From assembly GCF_023586085.1 (NCBI RefSeq), contig NZ_CP097757.1, positions 62,001 to 126,000 on the forward strand: a stretch of 64,000 nt of DNA. The letters are read 5' to 3'. The stretch comes from Blochmannia endosymbiont of Camponotus sp. (GTDB taxonomy: Bacteria > Pseudomonadota > Gammaproteobacteria > Enterobacterales > Enterobacteriaceae). A program made the translations under genes and the position numbers. The notes under the pieces were generated by a model. It had not been told where the DNA came from. It saw nothing but the letters and a program-made list of their open reading frames with translations, and ran no database searches. Positions 1-9,865 of the stretch are shown one piece after another (within the stretch, counting starts at the first letter, position 1; the number at the start of each line of letters is the position of its first letter).

Positions 1-562
1 TATTCGTTGGATAATTGGATCTATAGATAATGATATTAATTTTATTAAGCAGTTTCCTTTTTTTGCTTTATCTATTTCTGTCTTTTTTAAAGAACATATT
101 GAGATAGGAGTGATATATGATCCTATTCATAATGAGTTGTTTAGCGCTTGTCGTGGAAAAGGAGCCCAGCTTAATGGTTATCGAATGCGTGTAGGTACCG
201 CTAAGAATTTAAACGGGGCTATTGTTGCTATATCTTGTGTTTATGAAAAACAACATGTGGTTATTAATTTTTTAAATAAATTTAATAATAAATACATACA
301 TTTTCGGTATACTGGAGCAACTATATTAGATTTAGCTTATGTTGCAGTTGGACGTGTAGATGGATGTGTTGCTATTTTTTTAAAAAATATTAATAACAAC
401 AAACTAGCTAGTGGTGCTTTAATGATTCGTGAATCGGGAGGATTAATTGTTGATTTTACTGGGAGTGACAATGATTTATTATTTGGAAATATAATTGCGG
501 GCAATACAAAGATAATTCGGACTATTTTGCCAATGATTCAATCATCTGGAATAGATGATTGA
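1..562 (+). CDS. suhB: SuhB (inositol monophosphatase family), 5' end outside the window
   Basis: Reading from base 2 gives an open frame that enters from the left edge and ends at TGA 560-562; the GTG at 110 is internal. The family signatures ELFSACRGKGAQLNGYR, LDLAYVAVGRVDG and FTGSDNDLLFGNIIAGN match E. coli SuhB along the whole visible part. In E. coli, SuhB hydrolyses inositol-1-phosphate and, separately, joins the NusA/NusG antitermination complex on rRNA operons. The first metal motif, WVIDPLDGTTNF in E. coli, reads WIIGSIDNDINF here (first Asp to Gly, GT to ND). The second, WDFAAG, reads NKLASG, so its Asp is gone. The enzyme activity is therefore probably lost while the fold is kept. 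Convergent with glyA. The first third of the protein is not visible. Confidence 0.9.
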   Translation, partial: IRWIIGSIDNDINFIKQFPFFALSISVFFKEHIEIGVIYDPIHNELFSACRGKGAQLNGYRMRVGTAKNLNGAIVAISCVYEKQHVVINFLNKFNNKYIHFRYTGATILDLAYVAVGRVDGCVAIFLKNINNNKLASGALMIRESGGLIVDFTGSDNDLLFGNIIAGNTKIIRTILPMIQSSGIDD

Positions 563-566
563 ATCA
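534..566. terminator. Perfect 14-bp inverted repeat across the suhB stop codon
   Basis: Arms 534-547 and 553-566 are perfectly complementary, with loop GGAAT. The stem includes the last codons of suhB and its TGA. It lies between convergent suhB and glyA. It could terminate suhB transcription or protect its 3' end, but no strong T-run follows directly, so the terminator role is inferred from position and stem. Confidence 0.45.
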
Positions 567-664
567 GGTATTAATAAAAAATGTCTATTTGTGTCAAAAA
601 TGATTTGTATATCATATAAAATAATATCATCTATGGTGATTTTATTTAATCAATTTCTATAACA

Positions 665-1906
665 TTAACTGTATATAGGATACTGAGAGCAAATAAGCGA
701 GACTTTATTTTTTATAGACAAAATAATTTCATTGTTATCGGTATGGTTTAGTATATCGCAGATCCAGTGAGATAATTTTTTGACGTCGTGTTCATTTAAA
801 CCACGTCTGGTTATTGCCGGTGTACCGATACGTATGCCAGATGTAACGAAAGGATTTCTATAATCATTGGGTATGCTGTTTTTGTTAACAATAATGTTGG
901 CATGTTCTAGGGCTATGCTAGCATCTTTTCCGGTAATGTTTTTGTTTCTTAAATCTAATAAAAAAAGATGGTTATGAGTTATGCCAGAAATTACTTCAAA
1001 TTTGCGTAGTAAAAATTCTTTAACCATTATTTTAGCATGATGGACAACTTTTTGTTGATATAACTTAAAAGATGGATCCATTGCTTCTTTTAAAGCAATT
1101 GCTTTAGCTGCAATAACATGCATTAATGGACCTCCTTGTGAACCGGGAAAAACAGAGGCATCTAGTTTTTTATACAGTTCTGGATCACCCCCACTAGCTA
1201 AAATTAAACCACCTCTAGGGCCTGCTAATGTTTTATGAGTAGTAGCAGTTACTACATGTGCATGTGGTAGTGGATTTGGATATATACCTGCTGCAACTAA
1301 TCCTGTAATATGGGCCATATCAATAAATAGATATGCTTGAATAGTATCGGCAATTTGACGCATTTTAGACCAATTTATAATACCGGAATATGCAGAAAAT
1401 CCCCCTACGATCATTTTTGGTTTGTGTATTGTAGCTAAATTATATAATTCTTCATAATTAATACACCCGGTTTCATCAACACCATAAAATATAGCGTTAT
1501 ATAATTTTCCTGAAAAGTTTACTGGTGAACCATGTGTTAAATGTCCTCCATGGTTTAGGTGCATACCTAAAATAGTATCTCCAGGATGTAATAAGGCGTT
1601 GTAAACAGAAAAATTAGCTTGGGATCCAGAATGTGGTTGTATATTTGCATAGTCTGCGGAAAATAATTTTTTTGCACGATTAATCCCCAATTTTTCAATC
1701 ATATCAACGTATTCGCATCCGCCATAGTAACGTTTACCTGGATATCCTTCAGCATATTTATTGGTAAGCTGGGAACCTTGTATTTTCATGACTTGAGGGC
1801 TGACATAATTTTCAGATGCAATTAATTCAATATGTTCTTCTTGTCGAGAGATTTCTTGTTTCATTATTTCCCATAATTCAATATCATAATTTGTATATAT
1901 TGACAT
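665..1906 (-). CDS. glyA: Serine hydroxymethyltransferase
   Basis: The 413-residue product has nearly the E. coli GlyA length (417). GlyA is a PLP enzyme that converts serine and tetrahydrofolate to glycine and methylene-THF, the main source of one-carbon units. The substrate-site region [15 protein letters not shown], the PLP-lysine motif [12 protein letters not shown] and the loop [11 protein letters not shown] are all intact. The start (ATG 1904-1906) aligns with the family start. It is a single transcription unit, convergent with suhB, as expected after loss of the E. coli genes between the two. One-carbon units from GlyA would feed purH. Nothing suggests decay. Confidence 0.96.
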   Translation of the reverse strand: MSIYTNYDIELWEIMKQEISRQEEHIELIASENYVSPQVMKIQGSQLTNKYAEGYPGKRYYGGCEYVDMIEKLGINRAKKLFSADYANIQPHSGSQANFSVYNALLHPGDTILGMHLNHGGHLTHGSPVNFSGKLYNAIFYGVDETGCINYEELYNLATIHKPKMIVGGFSAYSGIINWSKMRQIADTIQAYLFIDMAHITGLVAAGIYPNPLPHAHVVTATTHKTLAGPRGGLILASGGDPELYKKLDASVFPGSQGGPLMHVIAAKAIALKEAMDPSFKLYQQKVVHHAKIMVKEFLLRKFEVISGITHNHLFLLDLRNKNITGKDASIALEHANIIVNKNSIPNDYRNPFVTSGIRIGTPAITRRGLNEHDVKKLSHWICDILNHTDNNEIILSIKNKVSLICSQYPIYS

Positions 1907-2319
1907 AATAATCGCCTGTATTCTTGCATTAAAATAGTAACAATATACTATAAAATAGTATTTTAAAAAATTTTTAATTAAATAAATAATTTCAAATTAT
2001 TAATTATTTTCAAAATTAAATTATTCTTAAATTTATTTTTATAAATAGATATGTTGGTTAATACTTGTATTAAGTATTTTATATATTTATATTATTAAAT
2101 ATTTGTTGTTTATGATATGAAAAACTATTTTTATTTTATTTTAAATTTGTATAAGCATATTATGCTTATACGTTTATTTTATTTTTTAAATGTATAGTTT
2201 TATGTTATGATATATTATTGAATTAAAGGAATTTATTGCTATAAAAATATGTATGATTAAGCAATAATTAAAAAATTATATTTGTTTATATAGATCAGTT
2301 AGGTTTTCAACTCTTTGCA
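1907..2319. other. AT-rich intergenic region with a hairpin (2149-2171)
   Basis: 413 bases between the tadA stop and the glyA start. It must hold the glyA promoter. A perfect 10-bp inverted repeat (2149-2158 with 2162-2171, loop 3) is followed on the plus strand by a T-rich run. No gene or gene remnant could be recognised. Confidence 0.6.
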
Positions 2320-2805
2320 TTATTTTAATGATGGGGTTGAAGTGTGGCGTCGACGTTTAAAAAATTTATTTAATTGTGAAGCGCATTCCTTTTCTAATAT
2401 TCCAGTGGTTAAAGATACATGATGATTAACCATTGGGTGATGGAGTATATTTTTTAACCAGGGTATCCGTCTAGATTTTTTGTTTTTTGCGCCGCAAACT
2501 AATCGATGAATGCGAGCGTGAATTATCGCGCCAATACACATCATGCATGGTTCTAAAGTAACATAAAGAGTAGTTCCTGATAAGCGATAATTACCTAAAA
2601 CTTTCCCGCCTGTGCGTAATGCTATAATTTCTGCATGAGCGCTAGGATCATGATATATAATAGAAGAATTCCAGCCATAACTTATAAGTTGACCGTCTCG
2701 AATTAAAACTGCCCCTACTGATATTTCTCCAATTATTTCAGCATAGGCAGCTAATGTAATAGCATGACGCATCCATATGGTATCTAAATCTTCTATTTCA
2801 TACAT
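2320..2805 (-). CDS. tadA: tRNA-specific adenosine deaminase
   Basis: TadA deaminates A34 to inosine in tRNA-Arg(ACG), which lets it read CGU, CGC and CGA; it is essential in E. coli. The 161-residue protein has the zinc and catalytic motif HAEIIAL and the zinc-cysteine motif PCMMCIGAIIHARI, spaced as in E. coli TadA (167 residues). The start ATG 2803-2805 gives a slightly shorter N-terminus than annotated E. coli TadA but keeps the conserved WMRHAITLA helix. The basic C-terminal helix (KFFKRRRHTS) is present. In E. coli it lies near purL and acpS; purL is gone here and acpS is the next gene upstream. Confidence 0.94.
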   Translation of the reverse strand: MYEIEDLDTIWMRHAITLAAYAEIIGEISVGAVLIRDGQLISYGWNSSIIYHDPSAHAEIIALRTGGKVLGNYRLSGTTLYVTLEPCMMCIGAIIHARIHRLVCGAKNKKSRRIPWLKNILHHPMVNHHVSLTTGILEKECASQLNKFFKRRRHTSTPSLK

Positions 2806-3044
2806 AGACTTTCTTTACGCATAAAAAGAATATTATGATTGTGCAATTGTGAAGTAATTTGTTATATGTATTTAACATTAATATTTTATTAAAATAAAAT
2901 AAAAAATAATTTTTTTATAAAAACTGTTGATGTCTATTTTATTTATATTTAATTAAAATTTTTAGTTAAAATTATTAGATTTTATTAGTATAAACAATAT
3001 AATGATGATTACTATATGTATGGTTGTGTGTATTGTTATTTAGT

Positions 3045-3422
3045 TTACCGTTCAAATACTACGAGTGCACATGCATATAAATTGGTGTCAGATAAGGTAA
3101 TATGCATTTTTTTTAATGATAATTTATTAGCTAATAGCGCTGCATATGAAAATAGATGCAACATTGGTTTTCCTAATTTATCGTGAAATATTTCAATTTG
3201 ATTAAATGTTACTCCTTGATTTATTCCAGTTCCAAATGCCTTAGCTACTGCTTCTTTTGCAGCAAAACGTTTTGCTAAGAAATGTACAGGATGTTTTTTA
3301 TTTTGATATATTTGCCATTCTGATTTACTAAGTATGCGCTTTGCTAATTTATCTCCGCTATGTGTTATTATTTTTTTTATTTTGATAACATCGACGATAT
3401 CTACTCCAATTCCGTGAATCAC
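3045..3422 (-). CDS. acpS: Holo-[acyl-carrier-protein] synthase
   Basis: AcpS moves 4'-phosphopantetheine from CoA to apo-ACP and so activates fatty-acid synthesis. The product has 125 residues, as expected (E. coli 126). The magnesium-site Asp in GIGVDIVDV and the RFAAKEAVAKAFGTG motif with the catalytic Glu are intact. The start codon is GTG (3420-3422), two bases after the pdxJ stop, so the two genes are almost certainly co-transcribed and translationally coupled, as in the E. coli pdxJ-acpS pair. Confidence 0.95.
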   Translation of the reverse strand: MIHGIGVDIVDVIKIKKIITHSGDKLAKRILSKSEWQIYQNKKHPVHFLAKRFAAKEAVAKAFGTGINQGVTFNQIEIFHDKLGKPMLHLFSYAALLANKLSLKKMHITLSDTNLYACALVVFER

Positions 3423-3424
3423 TA

Positions 3425-4159
3425 TTAACCTCTTCTTGATTTTTGTAATAATTCTTTCATATCTTTAATGGCTTTAGATAATCCACAGAATATTGACCGG
3501 CTAATTATAGAATGTCCTATATTTAATTCTTGTATCTCTGGTAATTTTGCAATAGGTTGAACATTTTGATAATCAAGACCATGTCCAGCATTGACTTTTA
3601 AGCCGTTATCTGTAGCGTATTGTACGCTTTTTTTTATACGTTTATATTCTAAATTTTTAGTTTTTTGATCTACTGCATCAGAATACATACCGGTATGTAT
3701 TTCTATGCAAGATACCCCTATGTTATATGCAGCATCAATTTGCTGTTCATCAGGATCGATAAATAGTGAAACTCTAATCCCAGAGTCAATAAGCTTAAAT
3801 ATTATGTCTTGTAATTTATTTGATTTATTAATTATATCTAGCCCACCTTCAGTTGTCAGTTCTTGACGTCTTTCAGGCACTAAACAACAATAATGTGGTT
3901 TTAACATACACGCGATATTAATCATTTCATTTGTTACTGCTATTTCTAAGTTCATAGCTGTTTGTATAGTTTTGCGTAATATTTTGACATCGCGATCTGT
4001 AATATGACGACGGTCTTCCCTTAAATGTACAGTAATACTATCTGCTCCTGATTGTTCTGCAATCAATGCAGCATGTATAGGATCGGGATATACGGTATTT
4101 CTTGTATTGCGCAGTGTTGCGATATGATCAATATTTACTCCTAATAATAAATTAGACAT
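3425..4159 (-). CDS. pdxJ: Pyridoxine 5'-phosphate synthase
   Basis: PdxJ condenses 1-deoxyxylulose-5-phosphate with 3-amino-2-oxopropyl phosphate to pyridoxine 5'-phosphate, the last ring-forming step of the DXP-dependent vitamin B6 route. The 244 residues match the E. coli length (243). Visible motifs are [14 protein letters not shown] at the N-terminus, [14 protein letters not shown], the conserved Glu in CIEIHTGMY, and AGHGLDYQN. It is followed directly by acpS. GlyA in this window is a PLP enzyme that would use the product. Confidence 0.96.
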   Translation of the reverse strand: MSNLLLGVNIDHIATLRNTRNTVYPDPIHAALIAEQSGADSITVHLREDRRHITDRDVKILRKTIQTAMNLEIAVTNEMINIACMLKPHYCCLVPERRQELTTEGGLDIINKSNKLQDIIFKLIDSGIRVSLFIDPDEQQIDAAYNIGVSCIEIHTGMYSDAVDQKTKNLEYKRIKKSVQYATDNGLKVNAGHGLDYQNVQPIAKLPEIQELNIGHSIISRSIFCGLSKAIKDMKELLQKSRRG

Positions 4160-4794
4160 TATGTATACACTCTTAAGTTTAATATTTATATTCTTTATCC
4201 AGTATGAATCACAATGTTCATACTGGATAAAGAATATAATGTGTTTATAAATTGATTTTTTTGGTAATCAATATAATATATAATAATTATTATTTTTCAA
4301 GATTTGTAAATTTTTATGTTGAATGATTGATAGTTAAACTATTCTTTAAGATTTATTATTTTATTTTGTAATAATGTTTTTATTATCTTTAAAATTTATT
4401 AGTATAAAATATTAGTACGGTACTATAAATATTATAGTACTGTGTAATTTAGAAAGGTATTATTTCTTGTTAAGAATAAAGCATGTAATCTTGTTAAAGA
4501 TAAGAATTAAGTGGTTTGTATATATAACAATGTTATTGTTAGTAATTTATTTTTATCACAATAAAAATATTTAAATTCTAATAGGTTTGTAACTCAAATA
4601 GTATTTTATGTTATTATAGACGTATGTATTGTGGTGTAATGAAAAGGATAAGATTATATGTGTAATAATTTATATTAAATATTTTTAATACCTATAATAT
4701 ATTTCTTTTTAAGTAACTATATACTTTTAGTTGATTAAATTTATTGGTGTTAAGTTATTGTGGTATCTAAATATATTAGAGCAGTTTATTTAGT
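4160..4794. other. Empty slot between pdxJ and rnc, where E. coli has era and recO
   Basis: 635 bases without a coding region. In E. coli the order is rnc-era-recO-pdxJ-acpS. I see no recognisable Era GTPase motif or RecO remnant on either strand. The region holds the pdxJ promoter area and a long inverted repeat (4186-4239, listed separately). A second imperfect palindrome is near 4420-4440. Confidence 0.6.
4186..4239. repeat. 23-bp perfect inverted repeat upstream of pdxJ
   Basis: Arms 4186-4208 and 4217-4239 are perfect reverse complements with an 8-base loop (TCACAATG). The element ends 27 bases upstream of the pdxJ start, so it would fall in the pdxJ leader or just before its promoter. 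It contains GC-bearing steps (CCAGTATG), so it is not simply a run of AT. Confidence 0.8.
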
Positions 4795-5475
4795 TCATTT
4801 ATTTTCGTTATATTTTAATATTTCTAGAGTTTTTCCTGCTGCATCTTGTTCAGCTCTACGTCGACTAGAACCGGATCCAATGACTGGTTGTTTTAATTCA
4901 TTAATTTGACAATTTATGGTAAAAATTTGATTATGTGCCTCTCCAATTATTTGGTTAACCCAATATATAGGTAGCGGTAAACGACGATGCTGCATATATT
5001 CTTGTAGACGAGTTTTTGGATCTTTTTGTTTATCGCAAGGATTCATTTGATCTAAACGTACCTGATACCAATTAGTAATTAACACTTCAATAGTTTGGAT
5101 ATTACTGTCTAAAAATATACTACCTATTATTGCTTCTATTGTGTTAGCTAGAATAGATTCACGGTGATATCCACCGGTTTTTAGCTCACCTTGTCCTAAT
5201 TGTAAATACTCTCCTAGGTTGAATTCTCGTGCTAGTGTTGCTAGGGTATTTTCGCGTACTAAATTCGCCCGCATCCTACTCATATCTCCTTCGCTAATAT
5301 GAGGAAATTTATGATACAATACGTTGGTGATTACATAATTTAATATAGCATCTCCTAAGAACTCTAATCTTTCGTTATGTTGGTTACTAGAGCTTCTATG
5401 GGTTAGTGCTTGTAATAATAAATTATTTTGAGTAAAAATATAACCAAGTTTTTTTTGAAGCGCATCAACTGACAT
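4795..5475 (-). CDS. rnc: Ribonuclease III
   Basis: RNase III cuts double-stranded RNA, notably the stems around pre-16S and pre-23S rRNA; such stems are visible at the rRNA unit in this window. The 226 residues equal the E. coli length. The nuclease signature [17 protein letters not shown] (Glu and Asp present) and a C-terminal dsRNA-binding domain ([11 protein letters not shown] to [11 protein letters not shown]) are intact. The second catalytic segment, ILADTVEALIG in E. coli, reads [11 protein letters not shown], an Asp-to-Asn change at the position of E. coli Asp114. Some other bacterial RNase III proteins probably carry Asn here, so activity is likely altered rather than lost. Probably an operon with lepA and lepB. 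Confidence 0.95.
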   Translation of the reverse strand: MSVDALQKKLGYIFTQNNLLLQALTHRSSSNQHNERLEFLGDAILNYVITNVLYHKFPHISEGDMSRMRANLVRENTLATLAREFNLGEYLQLGQGELKTGGYHRESILANTIEAIIGSIFLDSNIQTIEVLITNWYQVRLDQMNPCDKQKDPKTRLQEYMQHRRLPLPIYWVNQIIGEAHNQIFTINCQINELKQPVIGSGSSRRRAEQDAAGKTLEILKYNENK

Positions 5476-5605
5476 AATGTTTAGAAGTTACATATTACAT
5501 GTAGTGTATATAATGTGAAAAATTTTCATAATTAACTTTTATTTATTTTATTTCATTCTATTAGAAATAATATTTAAGTTGTATATATATTAGAAATATA
5601 TAATC

Positions 5606-6604
5606 TCATTGTATCTTGCCTATTCTATTCATTTGTATACTAATTGGCCATATTCCTTCTTCTCGTTTTTTTATATTCATCCAAATTATTATTGCTTTTC
5701 CTACTATATTACGCTCAGGAACAAATCCCCAGTAACGACTATCTGCGCTGTTATCTCTATTATCTCCCATTACAAAATACTCATCTGTAGGTACTAACCA
5801 TTCAGATACTAAGTGTTTCGTATGTTGGTCATACATTTTTGTTAGATTTTGATCACCAGGTGGTATCATTGTTAAAATATTATGTTCTATTCCATTGAAT
5901 GATTCTGTAGTTTGGATTAACCGAATACCATGCGGATTTTTTTTCTGTGATTTTATTTTGATAAAAGAAGAATTGACCTTGCCATTTGCATCGCTGCTAA
6001 ATATTTGAATAAAATTACTGGGGGAAATATTATTGTAAGTAATTGGTAATGGTTGTTGTATATACTTAATGTGATTAATATAATTAGGATATATTGTTAA
6101 TTGCTTAGTAATAATATTATAGATTATTTTGTCTCCTGGTTCTCCAATCACTCGTTTAATATAGTTTAGCGTAGGATTTTTAGGATACTTAAATACTATT
6201 ACGTCTCCACGTTTTGGATGTCCAGTATTAATTAATGTTTTTTGAGTAACGGGATTTTTGATACCATATATAAACTTTTTTACTAAAATGAAATCTCCTA
6301 TTAATAAAGTTGGCATCATGGATCCAGAAGGTATCCGGAATGGCTCAAAAATAAATGATCGTATTATGAATACTAATAATAATATTGGAAAAAGTGAGGA
6401 TACAAATTCAGAAATTTTTGAACAATATGAAATTATTAATGAATAAGTATTTTTTGATTGTTGATAAATATTATTTGATTTTTGAAGAAATATTTTTTTA
6501 TGCTGATTATGATTACATATTATTATATATAGTTGTTTTATTCCCCAGAAAATACCTGATATTCCCGTAATAATTACCAAGACCAAAGAAAATGTGCTAA
6601 TCAT
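5606..6604 (-). CDS. lepB: Signal peptidase I
   Basis: LepB is the membrane serine protease that removes signal peptides of exported proteins. The 332 residues are similar to E. coli LepB (324). N-terminal hydrophobic segments (residues 3-20 and about 70-88) precede the catalytic Ser motif IPSGSMMPTLLIGDF; the Lys general base lies in YIKRVIGEPGDK, and box E is MGDNRDNSADSRYWGFVP. The E. coli cysteine pair in the periplasmic domain is not conserved. It is 15 bases downstream of lepA, as in the E. coli lepA-lepB operon. BamE in this window is a lipoprotein and would use signal peptidase II instead. Confidence 0.95.
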   Translation of the reverse strand: MISTFSLVLVIITGISGIFWGIKQLYIIICNHNQHKKIFLQKSNNIYQQSKNTYSLIISYCSKISEFVSSLFPILLLVFIIRSFIFEPFRIPSGSMMPTLLIGDFILVKKFIYGIKNPVTQKTLINTGHPKRGDVIVFKYPKNPTLNYIKRVIGEPGDKIIYNIITKQLTIYPNYINHIKYIQQPLPITYNNISPSNFIQIFSSDANGKVNSSFIKIKSQKKNPHGIRLIQTTESFNGIEHNILTMIPPGDQNLTKMYDQHTKHLVSEWLVPTDEYFVMGDNRDNSADSRYWGFVPERNIVGKAIIIWMNIKKREEGIWPISIQMNRIGKIQ

Positions 6605-6619
6605 ATTAAATAAAATCCT

Positions 6620-8428
6620 TTAGTTATTTTTTTTATTGTTATTGACATCAAAAATTTCTAGAAACACAGTATGCGGTACATTAACGTTACCTATTTTTTT
6701 CATGCGTTTTTTTCCTTCTTTTTGATTATACAATAATTTTTTCTTTCGAGTTACATCACCTCCATGACATTTTTTTAAAACATTTTTGCGTAATTGCTTG
6801 ACAGTATCGCGAGATATTATTCGTTTACCAATAGTTGCTTGAATGACAATGTCAAATTGTTGTCTTGGTATTAATTTTTGTAATTTTTTCACTAATATAT
6901 GTCCACGATATATAGATTTTCTTTGATGAGTGATTACTGATAATGCGTCAATACGTTGTTTGTTAATTAATATTTCTATACATACTATACTTGATGTTTG
7001 AAAGTGACTGAATTTATATTCAAACGAGGCATATCCATGGGATGCTGATTTTATCTGATCAAAAAAATCTAATATTATTTCAGACATAGGTAATTCGTAA
7101 GTTATCATGATCTGATTATCATGATATTTCATGGAAATTTGAGCCCCTCTTTTTTTAGTACATAAGGAAATAATTTCTCCAACATATTTTTTTGGAAGTA
7201 ATATATTACACAAAACAATAGGTTCACGTATTTCTTTAATTTTTGTTAGGGCAAGTAGTTTTGATGGACTATCTATGTATATTATTTGATTGTCAGTAGT
7301 TAATATTTCATAAATTACCATTGGAGCTGTAACAATTAGATTAAGCGAATATTCACGTTTTAATCTTTCTTGTATAATTTCCATGTGTAATAATCCAAGG
7401 AATCCACAACGAAAACCCAAACCTAAAAATTCTGACCTTTCTGGTTCATAAAATAAAGAAGCATCGTTTAAACTAAGTTTAAATAGAGCATCATTAAAAA
7501 TTTTTTGATTTTTAGGGCCCACAGGAAATAATCCTGCATAAACGTAAGGTTGCAGTTTTTTAAAACTATGGCACACATTGTTTGCGGGACGAGTTGACAG
7601 AGTTAATGTATCTCCTACAGGAGTGCGCATAATATTTTTGTTGGAGCAAACTAACCAACCCACCTCTCCACAATCTAATATTTCACGTCTTACTTGTTTT
7701 GGAGTAAAAATACCCATCTGATCAACAGTATATTTTTGGCCTGTATTCATAGATTGTAATATATCGCCTTTATTTAATTTTCCGTTTTTAATACATATTA
7801 ATGATACAACACCTAAATATTTATTAAACCAAGAATCGATAATTAGTGCTTGCAGGGGAGCATATGAATTTCCTTTAGGATGTGGAATATCACAAATTAA
7901 ACGTTCTAGTAATTCTGGTATGCCATAGCCAGTTTTAGCTGAGCATTGTATTGCATTATCTGCATTGATGCCGATAATATTTTTAATTTCTTGAGATACT
8001 CGGATAGGATCTGCTGTTGATAAATCGATTTTATTTAATGCTATAACGACCTCTAAATTCATTTTTGTAGCAATTTGATAATTAGCCACGGTTTGCGCTT
8101 CAACTCCTTGCGTAACATCTACTACTAATACAGCGCCTTCGCATGCTGCTAGAGATCGAGATACTTCATAAGCAAAATCAACATGTCCTGGAGTATCAAT
8201 AAGATTTAATTGATAAGATTGGCCATGTTTAGATGTATAATTTAGTGTTACATTTTGTGATTTTATTGTAATGCCACGTTCTCGTTCTAATTCCATAGAA
8301 TCTAATACTTGAGGAGTCATTTCACGTGCGTTTAATCCTCCACAAGTTTGGATAAATCGATCAGATAATGTTGACTTTCCATGATCAATGTGTGCAATAA
8401 TAGAAAAATTACGTATATATTTTATCAT
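6620..8428 (-). CDS. lepA: Elongation factor 4 (LepA GTPase)
   Basis: LepA is a ribosome-dependent translational GTPase implicated in initiation, ribosome assembly and stress translation. The 602 residues are close to the E. coli length (599). Visible are G1 AHIDHGKST, the G2 region RGITIKS, G3 DTPGHVDF, G4 NKIDL, G5 SAKTG, and the LepA-specific C-terminal region ending in [16 protein letters not shown]. First gene of the lepA-lepB-rnc run. LepA is often lost from tiny genomes, so its full-length retention is of some note. Confidence 0.97.
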   Translation of the reverse strand: MIKYIRNFSIIAHIDHGKSTLSDRFIQTCGGLNAREMTPQVLDSMELERERGITIKSQNVTLNYTSKHGQSYQLNLIDTPGHVDFAYEVSRSLAACEGAVLVVDVTQGVEAQTVANYQIATKMNLEVVIALNKIDLSTADPIRVSQEIKNIIGINADNAIQCSAKTGYGIPELLERLICDIPHPKGNSYAPLQALIIDSWFNKYLGVVSLICIKNGKLNKGDILQSMNTGQKYTVDQMGIFTPKQVRREILDCGEVGWLVCSNKNIMRTPVGDTLTLSTRPANNVCHSFKKLQPYVYAGLFPVGPKNQKIFNDALFKLSLNDASLFYEPERSEFLGLGFRCGFLGLLHMEIIQERLKREYSLNLIVTAPMVIYEILTTDNQIIYIDSPSKLLALTKIKEIREPIVLCNILLPKKYVGEIISLCTKKRGAQISMKYHDNQIMITYELPMSEIILDFFDQIKSASHGYASFEYKFSHFQTSSIVCIEILINKQRIDALSVITHQRKSIYRGHILVKKLQKLIPRQQFDIVIQATIGKRIISRDTVKQLRKNVLKKCHGGDVTRKKKLLYNQKEGKKRMKKIGNVNVPHTVFLEIFDVNNNKKNN

Positions 8429-8802
8429 GATTAATATCAGTTGTACGTAAAACTAAATTTAGTTGATATCTAATTATAATTAGTTAGTGTACAATAAGAT
8501 GTTTTGAATAGATATGAAATAATTGTAGAACAGATCGATGATTTTTTTAGAAATACATTAGAGAATGATTTGTAATCTGCATACATAGTATTATTCATGG
8601 TATTATATACTTAAATATCAATAATTTGGTTATGCCATAACTATGTATAATGCCACAATTCAAGTGTTGTTTATTAAAGTTTTTATAATATTAGGAGTAT
8701 TTTATTACGTGTGAAATTTCTATTTATTTAATATTGTGAATGTTTATTAATCAATAATATTGAGATTATAAATAAAAATTGTTCGGATAGTAGCATAATG
8801 TG
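8429..8802. other. Divergent intergenic region lepA/ung
   Basis: 374 AT-rich bases between two divergent genes, so promoters for lepA (minus) and ung (plus) must lie here. In E. coli this interval holds rseABC, rpoE, nadB and other genes; I see no remnant of them. No convincing structure or small ORF was found. Confidence 0.5.
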
Positions 8803-9480
8803 ATGAAAGGATTAACTTGGCGATATTTTTTATCAGAAGAAAAAAAATTATCATATTTTAAGAATATATTGTCTTATTTAGAAGAACAGAAAAAGAAAGG
8901 AATCGTTTATTATCCAAAACAAAAAGATATTTTTAATGCGTTTCGTTTTACTAGTTTTGAATCTGTTAAAGTTGTTATTATAGGGCAAGATCCTTATCAT
9001 GGACCAAATCAAGCGCATGGGCTTGCGTTTTCTGTATTACCTGGTGTTTTAATACCTCCTTCTTTAAGAAATATTTATAAAGAACTCGTGTCTGATATAC
9101 CCGATTTTATTATACCAAATCATGGTTGTTTGAAAAATTGGGCAAATGAAGGGGTATTGTTATTGAATAGTGTTTTGACTGTTGAAGCAGGAAAAAGTTA
9201 TTCTCACGCTCATATTGGATGGGAATTATTTACAGATAAAGTAATACATATACTTAGCATTTATAAAGAAAAAATTGTATTTATGTTATGGGGGCGATAT
9301 GCTCAAAAAAAAGGGAATATAATTAATAAAAAAAAACATTATATTTTAACTGCATCACATCCTTCACCTATATCAGCTCAGTATGGGTTTTTAGGATGCC
9401 GGCATTTTTCTAGAGCTAATATGTTTTTAATGCAACAAGATAAACAGATTATTAATTGGCAACCTAAAATAGGTGACTGA
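8803..9480 (+). CDS. ung: Uracil-DNA glycosylase
   Basis: Ung removes uracil from DNA, the first step of base-excision repair of deaminated cytosine. The catalytic Asp motif GQDPYHGPNQAHGLAFS, the uracil-binding region and the His motif HPSPISA are intact. The length is 225 residues (E. coli 229). The upstream GTG at 8800 directly precedes the ATG at 8803; I prefer the ATG, which aligns with the family. Retention of a repair enzyme against C-to-T change in such an AT-rich genome is noteworthy. Its E. coli neighbour grcA is absent. Confidence 0.96.
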   Translation: MKGLTWRYFLSEEKKLSYFKNILSYLEEQKKKGIVYYPKQKDIFNAFRFTSFESVKVVIIGQDPYHGPNQAHGLAFSVLPGVLIPPSLRNIYKELVSDIPDFIIPNHGCLKNWANEGVLLLNSVLTVEAGKSYSHAHIGWELFTDKVIHILSIYKEKIVFMLWGRYAQKKGNIINKKKHYILTASHPSPISAQYGFLGCRHFSRANMFLMQQDKQIINWQPKIGD

Positions 9481-9865
9481 AATTTAATAAACATTGAAAA
9501 TATTCTCAAAGGTATTTAAATACTATAATTGCATGGTGTTATTATGTAGTTTTAATTATTTTTTATTTTGTGTTTTGAAATATTTGTTTATTTGTTTTAA
9601 CTAATAAATAATTTTTAAAGCAATAGCTTACTATATACCGTACAAGATTATGTATAACATGAATGACCTAGAACCGATATTTCACTGTTAATTTAGTTCA
9701 ACGGTTATTACAATTATATTAATGTTTATGAAAATTATTTGTATACTACATAATATGATAATTTTCCAATCAGGGCATCAATTGTTGTATAATTGTTATT
9801 TAATAACAGCATCAGTAGATATATAATTATCTCTGGTTTATTAAGTGTTTCTATACACACAATAT
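9481..9865. other. Intergenic region between convergent ung and grpE
   Basis: 385 AT-rich bases. Both flanking genes end here, so terminators are expected, but I could not find a clear stem followed by a T-run. No gene or remnant is recognised. Confidence 0.5.

Noticed and set aside
7100-7130. Repeated ATCATGAT segments in lepA
   Set aside because: They encode aligned LepA residues and are explained by codon bias.
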